Notes under the pieces: generated by a model
The model's input: only the letters and a program-made list of their open reading frames with translations
Databases searched by the model: none
Told to the model about the DNA's origin: nothing
Assembly: GCA_030065825.1 (NCBI GenBank)
Contig: JASJCY010000060.1
Span: forward strand, 1 to 42,762
DNA: 42,762 bases
Reading direction: 5' to 3'
Source of the DNA: Nostocaceae cyanobacterium
Lineage (GTDB): Bacteria > Cyanobacteriota > Cyanobacteriia > Cyanobacteriales > Nostocaceae
Program-made: the position numbers and the translations under genes
In this document: one piece after another, positions 35,066-42,762 of the stretch
How positions within the stretch are numbered: the stretch's first letter is position 1
Layout of the letters: each line of letters opens with the position of its first letter

Positions 35066-36400
35066 ATGGGTGACAAGCCAACCATTGCAATATCTCACCT
35101 AGGCTGCGAAAAAAATCGAATAGATACAGAACATATGCTGGGGCTGCTAGTAGAAGCAGGTTACGGCGTAGATAACAACGAAGATTTAGCAGATTATGTG
35201 ATTGTTAATACATGTAGTTTTATCGAAGCAGCACGGGAAGAATCCGTCAGAACATTGGTAGAACTGGCAGAGGCAAGTAAAAAAATAGTAATTACCGGCT
35301 GTATGGCGCAGCACTTCCAAGAGCAGTTATTGGATGAGTTGCCAGAAGCAGTGGCGGTAGTTGGTACGGGTGATTATCACAAAATCGTAGATGTGATTGA
35401 GCGGGTAGAAGAAGGAGAGCGGGTTAAGCAGGTGAGTGCCGAACCGACCTATATCGCCGATGAAACTACACCGCGCTATCGCACCACCACCGAAGGTGTT
35501 GCTTACCTAAGAGTTGCAGAAGGATGCGATTATCGTTGTGCTTTTTGTATTATTCCCCACCTGCGCGGCAATCAGCGATCACGGACTATTGAATCCATTG
35601 TTGCTGAAGCTGAACAATTAGCAGCACAGGGAGTACAGGAAATTATTTTGATTTCCCAAATTACTACCAACTATGGTGTGGATATTTACGGAAAGCCGAA
35701 GTTGGCTCAATTGCTGCAAGCTCTGGGAAAAGTAGATGTGCCGTGGATTAGGATGCACTACGCCTATCCTACGGGATTGACCCCAGATGTAATTGCGGCA
35801 ATCAAAGACACACCCAACGTCTTACCTTACCTAGATTTACCCCTGCAACATTCCCATCCGCAAATTCTCCGTGCCATGAACCGTCCTTGGCAAGGCAGGG
35901 TGAATGATGGGATTATCGAAAATATCAAAGAGGCTTTACCAGAAGCGGTACTACGGACAACCTTTATTGTGGGTTTCCCAGGGGAGACTCAAGAGCATTT
36001 TCAGCATTTGTTGCAGTTCGTCCAGCGTCATGAATTTGACCATGTAGGGGTGTTTACATTTTCACCAGAGTCAGAAACCCCTGCTTATAACTTACCCAAT
36101 CAACTGCCGCAAACAGTGATGGATGAACGACGGGATGCCCTAATGGCTATCCAACAGCCGATTTCCCTGAGAAAAAATCTCCAACAAGTGGGGAAGGTAG
36201 TAGATGTTCTCATCGAGCAACAAAATCCCCAAACTGGAGAATTAATTGGTCGTTCTTCTCGATTTGCCCCAGAAGTAGACGGACAGATATATCTGAGGGG
36301 GGATGCACGATTGGGAAGCATTGTGCCAGTAGAAATCCAAAACGCTGACCCATATGACCTTTATGGGCAAGTTATCAATAGTCCAGTTGCTATTTTTTAG
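35066..36400 (+). CDS. rimO: Ribosomal protein S12 methylthiotransferase
   Basis: A 444-residue radical-SAM enzyme that methylthiolates an aspartate of ribosomal protein S12. Both [4Fe-4S] clusters are visible: UPF0004-domain cysteines Cys14, Cys50 and Cys79, and radical-SAM CDYRCAFC (Cys154, Cys158, Cys161). The TRAM domain is at the C-terminus (about 375-440). [14 protein letters not shown] and [21 protein letters not shown] distinguish RimO from MiaB. The start ATG at 35066 follows AAGCGGAAAATAATTTCTGAAT. It is followed by a helicase gene after 99 bp; rimO-crhR is a known dicistronic unit in cyanobacteria. Confidence 0.97.
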   Translation: MGDKPTIAISHLGCEKNRIDTEHMLGLLVEAGYGVDNNEDLADYVIVNTCSFIEAAREESVRTLVELAEASKKIVITGCMAQHFQEQLLDELPEAVAVVGTGDYHKIVDVIERVEEGERVKQVSAEPTYIADETTPRYRTTTEGVAYLRVAEGCDYRCAFCIIPHLRGNQRSRTIESIVAEAEQLAAQGVQEIILISQITTNYGVDIYGKPKLAQLLQALGKVDVPWIRMHYAYPTGLTPDVIAAIKDTPNVLPYLDLPLQHSHPQILRAMNRPWQGRVNDGIIENIKEALPEAVLRTTFIVGFPGETQEHFQHLLQFVQRHEFDHVGVFTFSPESETPAYNLPNQLPQTVMDERRDALMAIQQPISLRKNLQQVGKVVDVLIEQQNPQTGELIGRSSRFAPEVDGQIYLRGDARLGSIVPVEIQNADPYDLYGQVINSPVAIF

Positions 36401-36499
36401 TTTTGGTTGTTTACCCCTAAAAACCTTACAGGTGCAGAAACCTGCCCCTAATAACCGATTACTAATTCCGAAATCCAACTAACATATTTAGGAGAATTG

Positions 36500-38023
36500 A
36501 TGAATCTTTCCTTTCAAGAACTAGGAATTTCCGCCGAACGTATTCAACACCTAGAATCTCTGGGCTTTGAAACACCAACAAATATTCAAGCACAAGCAAT
36601 TCCCCATCTGTTAGCGGGTCGTGATGTTGTAGGTCAATCTCAAACCGGAACTGGTAAAACAGCAGCCTTTTCTCTGCCAATTTTAGAAAGGCTAGATGTG
36701 CGTCAAAGGGCAGTACAAGCCTTAGTTTTAGCACCTACCCGGGAGTTAGCCATCCAAGTTCACAATGCAATGTCCAACTTTGTGGGCAATCAAGGATTAC
36801 GGGTTTTGGCAATTTATGGTGGACAATCCATAGAACGTCAAATTTCCCAACTTAAACGCGGTGTTCACGTTGTTGTGGGAACTCCCGGACGGGTAATAGA
36901 TTTACTTGACAGAGGCTGTCTGAAGCTAGATGAAGTCAAGTGGTTTGTCTTAGATGAAGCCGATGAAATGCTAAGTATGGGCTTTATCGATGACGTGGAA
37001 AAAATCCTTGACCAAGCACCCCAAGAACGTAATACAGCTCTATTCTCGGCAACCATGCCACCCACAATTCGTCATCTGGTGAGCAAGTTCTTAAATTCCC
37101 CAGTTACAGTTACCGTACAGCAGCCTAAAGCCGCACCTAACAAAATCAATCAATTGGCTTACCTCATCCCCCGTCATTGGACTAAAGCTAGGGCATTACA
37201 GCCAATTTTGGAAATGGAAGATCCAGAAACGGCATTAATCTTTGTGCGTACCCGTCGCACCGCTGCTGAGTTAACCAACCAATTGCAATCAGCAGGACAC
37301 AGTGTAGATGAATACCACGGTGACCTATCTCAACAAGCTAGAGAACGGTTGCTGACAAGGTTCCGTAGTAAGCAAGTACGCTGGGTGGTAGCAACTGATA
37401 TTGCGGCACGGGGTTTGGATGTAGATGAATTGTCCCACGTGATCAACTTTGATTTACCGGATAGCCCAGAAACCTATGTCCATCGTATCGGTCGTACAGG
37501 TAGGGCTGGTAAAGAAGGTACCGCCATTTCCCTGGTGCAACCCTTTGATCGCCGTAAACAACAGCAATTAGAACGTCATGTACGTCAAAGCTGGCAAGTA
37601 CTGTCCATTCCCACCAGGGCACAAATTGAAGCGCGACAACTGGATAAATTACAAGTCGAAGTCAGAGAAACCTTAACTGGTGAGCGTTTGGCTTCCTTCT
37701 TGCCTATTGTCAGCGAACTGAGTGAACAATATGATGCCCATGCCATCGCTGCTGCTGCATTGCAAATGGCTTACGACCAAACCCGTCCCGCTTGGCTAGC
37801 AGAAGAAGAAATTCCCGAAGAACAAATGCAATCCACTCCCAAGCCCAAATTACGCAATGGACGGCGCAAATTTGCAGGCGATCGCAACCGTTCTTCTCGC
37901 AATGGCAATGATGGGGAAAGAAGGGGAACTCCTAAACCCAAGCTGAAAACAGAACGTCGTCAGCCTTCTATGTCATCTAGTGAGAAATTAAGTTCTGGTA
38001 GCGTTAGGGAATCAGCTTCTTAA
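36500..38023 (+). CDS. crhR: DEAD-box RNA helicase, CrhR-type
   Basis: A 507-residue ATP-dependent RNA helicase. Motifs in order: Q-motif GFETPTNIQAQAI, motif I SQTGTGKT (47-54), motif Ia PTRELA, DEAD at 152-155, SAT in LFSATMPP, and HRIGRTGRAG. The C-terminal extension has low complexity, Arg/Lys/Ser-rich (about 445-507). In Synechocystis, CrhR is cold- and redox-regulated and cotranscribed with rimO, with RNase E processing between the genes. The same order here, with a 99-bp gap, supports the name. The ATG at 36500 has AGGAG 5-6 nt upstream. A GGGTAAT heptamer repeat begins right at the stop codon. Confidence 0.92.
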   Translation: MNLSFQELGISAERIQHLESLGFETPTNIQAQAIPHLLAGRDVVGQSQTGTGKTAAFSLPILERLDVRQRAVQALVLAPTRELAIQVHNAMSNFVGNQGLRVLAIYGGQSIERQISQLKRGVHVVVGTPGRVIDLLDRGCLKLDEVKWFVLDEADEMLSMGFIDDVEKILDQAPQERNTALFSATMPPTIRHLVSKFLNSPVTVTVQQPKAAPNKINQLAYLIPRHWTKARALQPILEMEDPETALIFVRTRRTAAELTNQLQSAGHSVDEYHGDLSQQARERLLTRFRSKQVRWVVATDIAARGLDVDELSHVINFDLPDSPETYVHRIGRTGRAGKEGTAISLVQPFDRRKQQQLERHVRQSWQVLSIPTRAQIEARQLDKLQVEVRETLTGERLASFLPIVSELSEQYDAHAIAAAALQMAYDQTRPAWLAEEEIPEEQMQSTPKPKLRNGRRKFAGDRNRSSRNGNDGERRGTPKPKLKTERRQPSMSSSEKLSSGSVRESAS

Positions 38024-38116
38024 GGTAATGGGTAATGGGTAATGGGTAATGGGTAATGGGTAATGGGTAATGGGTAATGGGTAATGGGTAATGGGTAATG
38101 GGTAATGGGTAATGGG
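38024..38116. repeat. STRR, GGTAATG-type, about 13 units
   Basis: Almost perfect heptamers start directly after the crhR stop codon. The rest of this 457-bp gap contains a palindromic GTAGGGGCG...CGCCCCTAC hairpin (38197-38223, relative of the 45-bp repeat) and AT-rich DNA. Confidence 0.92.
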
Positions 38117-38196
38117 GAATGGCTAGCAAGACTTTCTTCTTTTCCCTAGACCCACTCATACCAATTTGAAAAAAGAATGGGACACATCTTGGGTTG

Positions 38197-38223
38197 GTAG
38201 GGGCGTAGTTTCCGCGCCCCTAC
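38197..38223. repeat. Palindromic GTAGGGGCG hairpin
   Basis: GTAGGGGCG pairs with CGCCCCTAC around TAGTTTCCG. It resembles the 45-bp repeat at 10613 and 25574 but has a different loop. Confidence 0.75.
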
Positions 38224-38480
38224 AATTGGATCTGTTGCAAACATTTTTTGATTTGGTATCACTCAACCCAAAACCGCTATTGAAAGCTTGATTGTAAATT
38301 TTTGTAACAGATTCCCTAAATGATATTTTTCACGGCAATCAGCAAGTTTTGCAGAAATATTTCTATTTGTAAAGAACGGAATTTCAAGGCTTACAATGCC
38401 ATTTTTTGTGCTAAAATTAGTTAACCGTTGGGTTATCCTGCGATTTTTTTTGTCATGATTTCTTGACTTAATTGTGATAC

Positions 38481-39428
38481 TTATAAGTAAGAATGACTAA
38501 TTTGATCTAACTGGCTGATTTCATCATCATTTAATTGCCAATCTAAAGCCCCAATATTATCTCTGACCTGTTGTGCGGTTTTTGACCCTGCAATAGGAAT
38601 CACATTCCCTTGAGCAATTAACCAATTCAAACTTACTTGTGCGGGAGTGCGTCCGTATTTTTGTGCAAATTGACGTAACAAAGAGATTAGTGGCTCAATT
38701 TTCCTTAAACCATCTTGACTAAATTTAGGGTCTATTTTTCTGGCACCAGTGGGGGTTTTACCGCCATCAACACTATATTTACCCGTCAGTAATCCCTGTG
38801 CCAAAGGACTGTAAGCTAAAATTGTTACATCTAATTTTTTGGCAGTTTCCAGAATGCCATTAGTTTCAATTTGACGATTCAGCAAAGAGTAGCGTACCTG
38901 ATTCACAGCTAACTTCACCCCACGACGAGCCAATATTGACTGTGCTGACTCCATTTGCTGGGCAGAGTAATTACTAACACCTATGGCAGCAATTCTTCCC
39001 CGTTGCACCTCATCAGCAAGAGCATTCATCAAAGTTTCCTGGCTCATAAAAAAGGTAAAGGGCCAATGCACTTGGTATAAATCGATTCGTTCCATCTGCA
39101 AGCGCTTGAGACTAGCAGTTAAAGCATCAGCAACAGACCCAGATGTAAATCGCCAGGGCAGAGGACCAAACTTAGTGGCAATTTGCACCTCTCTATCAGT
39201 GTTTTTCATGAATTGCCCCAAAAACTCTTCACTCAATCCCATGCCATAAACTTCTGCTGTATCAAAAAAGGTGACACCAGCATCTAAAGCAGTGGTGAAA
39301 GCTGCTTGCAATTCCTGTGCGCCATAATCATTGCCATAATTCCAAAACAGCTTATCTCCCCAAGCCCAAGTTCCAATACAAAGGGGTTTCACTGCTAGAC
39401 CATTTTGTCCTAATGTAATTGTTTCCAC
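38481..39428 (-). CDS. Aldo/keto reductase
   Basis: A 315-residue NADPH-dependent oxidoreductase with the aldo/keto reductase TIM-barrel. The catalytic tetrad is visible: Asp56 (FFDTAEVYG), Tyr61, Lys86 (IATKFGP) and His121 (YQVHWPF). The segments VNQVRYSLLNRQIE and ILAYSPLAQGLLTGKY are family landmarks, as is the C-terminal NVIPIAGSKTAQQVRDN. Substrate cannot be predicted. It is convergent with crhR and divergent from the PucC-type gene. A three-hairpin repeat sits in the divergent gap. Confidence 0.94.
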   Translation of the reverse strand: METITLGQNGLAVKPLCIGTWAWGDKLFWNYGNDYGAQELQAAFTTALDAGVTFFDTAEVYGMGLSEEFLGQFMKNTDREVQIATKFGPLPWRFTSGSVADALTASLKRLQMERIDLYQVHWPFTFFMSQETLMNALADEVQRGRIAAIGVSNYSAQQMESAQSILARRGVKLAVNQVRYSLLNRQIETNGILETAKKLDVTILAYSPLAQGLLTGKYSVDGGKTPTGARKIDPKFSQDGLRKIEPLISLLRQFAQKYGRTPAQVSLNWLIAQGNVIPIAGSKTAQQVRDNIGALDWQLNDDEISQLDQISHSYL

Positions 39429-39495
39429 CTTGATAACACTGAATAAATTTACACTTGTTTACATGTTCTAGTGTAACTTTAGCCGAATATTCGAC

Positions 39496-39606
39496 TCTCG
39501 TTACAAGGTTTTACCTTGTAATGCATTTTAGAGCAGGCTGCTGCCTCCCATGAAGTCTGGAGGCAGAGCCTTCAACGGATGCGTTTCCAGGCTCAGCCTG
39601 GAAACA
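39496..39606 (+). repeat. Three-hairpin dispersed repeat, copy 3
   Basis: Hairpin 1 is TTACAAGGT-TTT-ACCTTGTAA (39501-39521). Hairpin 2 is about GGCTGCTGCCTCC with GGAGGCAGAGCC (39536-39570). Hairpin 3 is TTTCCAGGCT-C-AGCCTGGAAA (39584-39604). Same orientation as copy 2. The rest of the 39429-39815 gap is AT-rich promoter DNA. Confidence 0.85.
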
Positions 39607-39815
39607 AGTTAAACTCTAGAAACCGAGAGATTACAGATGCCGTGTCCCTAAAATACGCCGACAAATTATGGATTCACCACCCATTGTTGAATATTTTGTA
39701 ATTGGAAAGTTCCTTAACCATCAGCAATTGCATAATTAGTAGCGCATTTAGGGCTTCCAGGGTTTATCTTGGTGATCGAAGATGAAATCCTCAACCCTTG
39801 ACTGTGGAATTGGCT

Positions 39816-41297
39816 ATGGCAAGCGATGATTTTGTAAACAATTCTCAATTTAACGATTCATTGAATAAACCCCCAATACCCAAAGTAACATTACTGACAA
39901 TGTTCCGATTAGGCTTGTTTCAAATGGGATTGGGTATGATGTCGATTCTCACCCTGGGTGTGTTGAATCGGATCATGATTAAAGAACTGGCAATTCCAGC
40001 TACTTTAGCATCGGTTACCATTGCCATGCATATGTTTGTTTCTCCCTCCCGTCTGTGGTTTGGGCAGTTGTCTGATGCTAAACCGGTAATGGGTTATCAC
40101 CGCACAGGTTATGTGTGGATCGGGGCTTTACTATTTGCCTTAGCATCATTTTTCGCTGTGCAAGTTACTTGGCAGTTGGGTGCTAGTTTTTACTCCCAAG
40201 GCTGGACTATAACTACCTACGGTTGGGTAGCACTGCTGGGGGGAATTTTTGCTTTTTACGGATTGGCACTCAGTTCCAGTTCTACTCCCTTTGCGGCTTT
40301 GTTGGTAGATGTATCGGATGAAGATAACCGCTCAAAATTGGTGGGGATCGTGTGGTCAATGCTAATGGTGGGCATTGTCATCGGTGCGATCGCCAGTTCA
40401 AAGTTATTACCACCCGCAGCTAGCTGTCAAGAAAGCGCTATCGGCACCGTATCTCTATTTAGCAACCCTGCCCAATTAGTACCATTACAAGCTTCTATCA
40501 ATCGTCTGTTTATGATTATGCCTGCTGTGGTTTTGGGCTTATCAGTATTATCCACATTTGGCATTGAAAAAAAATACTCCCGCTACAGTTCTCGTTCCAC
40601 TGTCACAGAACGAGAAGATGCAATTACCCTCTCTGCGGCATTCTCTATCTTAACTGCTAGTCGTCAAACTGGTCTATTTTTCACCTTTTTACTAGTGATG
40701 ACCATATCCTTATTTATGCAAGATGCCGTAATGGAGGCTTACGGTGGGGAAGTATTTAGGATGTGTGTATCAGAAACAACTAGACTAAATGCTTTTTTCG
40801 GCATGGGAACCTTGGTAGGTATCAGTGCTACCGGATTTTTGCTTGTACCCCGTCTAGGTAAACTCAAAACTGCCAAAGTCGGATGTATGGCTGTAGCTAT
40901 GACCTCCTTGATAATTCTGATAGCGGGATTTACCGCTAACAAACAATTTTTACAACTGGCATTGCTGTTATTCGGTTTAGCCTCTGGAACTACCACCACA
41001 GGTGCTTTGACTTTAATGCTAGATTTGACAGCAGCGGAAACTGCTGGTACTTTTATTGGAGCTTGGGGCTTAGCACAGGCAATGGCAAGGGGTTTGGCAA
41101 CAGCTACTGGTGGTGTGGTGCGCGATATCGGTAAGCAGTTATTTACTGAACCTGTATTGTCCTACGGTTTGGTATTTGTCCTGCAAGCTATGGGAATGTT
41201 AACAGCCATTTGGTTAGTTAGTCGCATAAATGTGAAAGAATTTCAAATGAGCGCTAAAGCTGCAATTGCATCTGTGATTGCTAACGATTTGGATTGA
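39816..41297 (+). CDS. PucC/BCH-family major facilitator protein
   Basis: A 493-residue polytopic membrane protein of the PucC/BCH family, a branch of the major facilitator superfamily with about 12 helices. PucC and LhaA proteins help assemble light-harvesting pigment-protein complexes in purple bacteria; cyanobacterial members may handle chlorophyll or chlorophyll proteins, not shown here. Diagnostic segments are LFQMGLGMMSILTLGVLNRIM, MFVSPSRLWFGQLSDAKP, GYHRTGYVWIGALL, FMQDAVMEAYGGEVF, and GAWGLAQAMARGLAT. I chose ATG 39816; TTG 39798 or GTG 39804 would add up to six residues. The next gene starts 13 bp after its stop, so they form a likely operon. Confidence 0.92.
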   Translation: MASDDFVNNSQFNDSLNKPPIPKVTLLTMFRLGLFQMGLGMMSILTLGVLNRIMIKELAIPATLASVTIAMHMFVSPSRLWFGQLSDAKPVMGYHRTGYVWIGALLFALASFFAVQVTWQLGASFYSQGWTITTYGWVALLGGIFAFYGLALSSSSTPFAALLVDVSDEDNRSKLVGIVWSMLMVGIVIGAIASSKLLPPAASCQESAIGTVSLFSNPAQLVPLQASINRLFMIMPAVVLGLSVLSTFGIEKKYSRYSSRSTVTEREDAITLSAAFSILTASRQTGLFFTFLLVMTISLFMQDAVMEAYGGEVFRMCVSETTRLNAFFGMGTLVGISATGFLLVPRLGKLKTAKVGCMAVAMTSLIILIAGFTANKQFLQLALLLFGLASGTTTTGALTLMLDLTAAETAGTFIGAWGLAQAMARGLATATGGVVRDIGKQLFTEPVLSYGLVFVLQAMGMLTAIWLVSRINVKEFQMSAKAAIASVIANDLD

Positions 41298-41310
41298 TTT
41301 TTAACTGCCC

Positions 41311-42111
41311 ATGACTGAATTTTGGACAACGGTGATTGAATTTGCCCAAACAACCACCACCAGAGTGGGAGGGCAACTTATGCAAGATTTTGGGCAAGTG
41401 CAGGCATTGCACAAACCAGATGGCAGTTTGGTAACCCAATCTGACAAATGGGCTGATCGGGAAATTCAGGATGCGATCGCTTCCACTTTTCCCGGTTACG
41501 GTATTTTAACTGAAGAGGGAAATACGGTTTTTCCGGGGACGGAATGGTGTTGGGTAATCGATCCCCTAGATGGTACTACCAATTTTACAAGGGGCATTCC
41601 TTTATGGTCAATTTCCCTAGGTTTACTGTATCGGGGTACACCTGTATTTGGTTATGTATATTTGCCAGCCCTAGGTCAGTCTTTTCATGGTTTTTGGCAA
41701 GGTACATCTGGCTTAAGTACACCTACGGGAGCATTTTGCAACCATCACCCGATTCACGTTAGTAGTGATGCTCCCAGCCATCAACACTTATTTAATGTCT
41801 GTGCCCGCAGTACTTCTGTTATCCGTCCAGGCTTCCCTTGTAAATTCAGAATGCTTGGTGTCGCTAGCTACAATTTACTTACGGTTGCTGTGGGAGCGGC
41901 TATTGGTGGTGTGGAAGCTACTCCAAAAGTATGGGATATAGCCGCAGTTTGGGTAATTGTTCGGGCAGCTGGAGGGAGTTGGTTATCCCTGGCTTCAGAA
42001 CCGTTTCCCCTATCACCACAAGTAGATTATAACGGTCGTTCTTTTCCCACCCTGGTTGTTAGTCGTAAAGAGTTAGTGCCGGAATTTACACCTTTTATGC
42101 AAGAGTTGTAG
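41311..42111 (+). CDS. Inositol-monophosphatase-family phosphatase
   Basis: A 266-residue Mg/Li-sensitive-type phosphatase of the inositol monophosphatase family. Metal-binding motifs are visible: EEGN (68-71), WVIDPLDGTTNF (81-92, with Asp84 and Asp87), and KVWDIAA (206-212, Asp209). Members hydrolyse inositol phosphates, histidinol phosphate, fructose 1,6-bisphosphate or PAP, so the substrate is not fixed. The start ATG lies 13 bp after the PucC-type gene stop, so cotranscription is likely. No clear signal peptide. Repeat DNA begins shortly after its stop. Confidence 0.93.
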   Translation: MTEFWTTVIEFAQTTTTRVGGQLMQDFGQVQALHKPDGSLVTQSDKWADREIQDAIASTFPGYGILTEEGNTVFPGTEWCWVIDPLDGTTNFTRGIPLWSISLGLLYRGTPVFGYVYLPALGQSFHGFWQGTSGLSTPTGAFCNHHPIHVSSDAPSHQHLFNVCARSTSVIRPGFPCKFRMLGVASYNLLTVAVGAAIGGVEATPKVWDIAAVWVIVRAAGGSWLSLASEPFPLSPQVDYNGRSFPTLVVSRKELVPEFTPFMQEL

Positions 42112-42149
42112 ATTAACGAAGGGTAGATTATTGATTCTGGGGGGAGCAT

Positions 42150-42580
42150 CCTAATTGATTTAACAACGTAGGGGCACAGCATGATTTCATTTTCGCAACA
42201 TAATTCAAGATTTAACCCAGGTTCCATTCCATCAATGTGTTTTATTTAACAAAGTACATCAATGAAATTAGGACGGGCAGGGATGCCCATCCCACCAGGT
42301 TTATTTAACAACGTAGGGGCACGGCATCGTTTAATTCTCACCACACAAACAAAGATTTAACCCACGCCGTGCCCTATGTGTTAGATTTCACAAATTACCT
42401 CAGTGAAATTAGGATGGTCAGGGATGCCCATCCCACCAGGTTTATTTAACAACATACATAAATAAAATTAGGATGGTCAGGGATGCCCATCCCACCAGGT
42501 TTATTTAACAACGTAGGGGTACGGCATCGTTTAATTCTCACCACACAAAGAAAGATTTAACCCACGCCGTGCCCAGGTAG
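42150..42580. repeat. Alternating palindromic repeats after the phosphatase gene
   Basis: Two motifs alternate. AGGATGGTCAGGGATGCCCA (hairpin GGGATG-CC-CATCCC) occurs near 42270, 42411 and 42470. TTTATTTAACAACGTAGGGG, followed by CACGGC and later the complementary GCCGTGCCC, occurs near 42301 and 42501, with a diverged relative at about 42158. The latter pair gives a stem of about 11 bp around a loop of about 50 nt. No coding capacity. Confidence 0.85.
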
Positions 42581-42683
42581 GTAAGATTATTTTATGATTG
42601 ATCTATTATGGATCGTTTATGATATAGCTTTTCTCAGTCTGGTGAAGTACAGATGAAATTACTAAAATTATTGTGGGGTAGAG

Positions 42684-42750
42684 AGCAGCGCGTTGCGGAG
42701 CCAGTCACGTGCGCGGGTTTCCCGCGTTGAGTGAACTGGCGTTGGGGTAC
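42684..42750. repeat. GC-rich CAGCGCGTTGCGG repeat at window end
   Basis: CAGCGCGTTGCGGAGCC and a following GCGGGTTTCCCGC-like palindrome resemble the GC-rich stretch inside the 3' end of tnpB (about 647-690), where CAGCGCGTTGCGG also occurs. Confidence 0.7.
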
Positions 42751-42762
42751 TCTCCGTAGACG

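Overview
The window reads as chromosomal DNA of a filamentous, probably heterocyst-forming cyanobacterium. It carries psbU (photosystem II), btpA (photosystem I biogenesis), a CBS-CP12 fusion, Calvin-type gap2, a rimO-crhR pair and a PucC/BCH-family transporter. HIP1 octamers (GCGATCGC) are scattered throughout, and the gaps are full of 7-bp short tandem repeats (STRRs), both typical of Nostocales. I see no rRNA, tRNA, CRISPR array or prophage. The species cannot be named from the sequence alone.

Layout. 1-0.8 kb: 5'-truncated TnpB (IS200/IS605 type). 0.9-5.2 kb: serine hydrolase, two tandem rhomboid proteases and a four-CBS protein. 5.2-5.9 kb: nested repeat region. 5.9-8.2 kb: orphan recombinase DNA-binding protein, then ferredoxin, thioredoxin, a zinc-ribbon protein and CBS-CP12. 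8.4-11.8 kb: lumenal CYP38-type cyclophilin, thiL and gap2. 12.1-16.9 kb: nadD, murC, murB, ybaB/ebfC and a low-molecular-weight tyrosine phosphatase. 17.1 kb: a Nif11-type peptide. 17.4-19.3 kb: a 2-kb non-coding region with a composite 107/136-bp repeat array. 19.4-27.3 kb: GHL10 hydrolase, TIGR03279/DUF512 radical-SAM protein, uppP, DUF3120 membrane protein and psbU. 27.5-28.5 kb: a second non-coding array, about 11 units of 87/88 bp, each with a CTATAGCGCTATAG palindrome. 28.5-34.1 kb: small secreted protein, CHASE2-PAS-GGDEF diguanylate cyclase, VKOR-thioredoxin fusion and btpA. 35.1-38.0 kb: rimO-crhR. 38.5-42.1 kb: aldo/keto reductase, then the PucC-type MFS protein followed closely by an inositol-monophosphatase-family enzyme. 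42.1 kb to the end: palindromic repeats.

Functional themes. Cell-wall precursor synthesis is represented by murC, murB and uppP. Photosynthesis and carbon fixation are represented by psbU, btpA, gap2, CBS-CP12, the cyclophilin and the PucC-type protein. Thiol/redox functions are represented by ferredoxin, thioredoxin and VKOR-Trx. Most genes are ordinary. The unusual content is in the intergenic DNA: two long structured tandem arrays of unknown function, a dispersed three-hairpin repeat present three times, MITE-like inverted repeats, and STRRs that have invaded the ends or interior of genes (cyclophilin, nadD, thiL).
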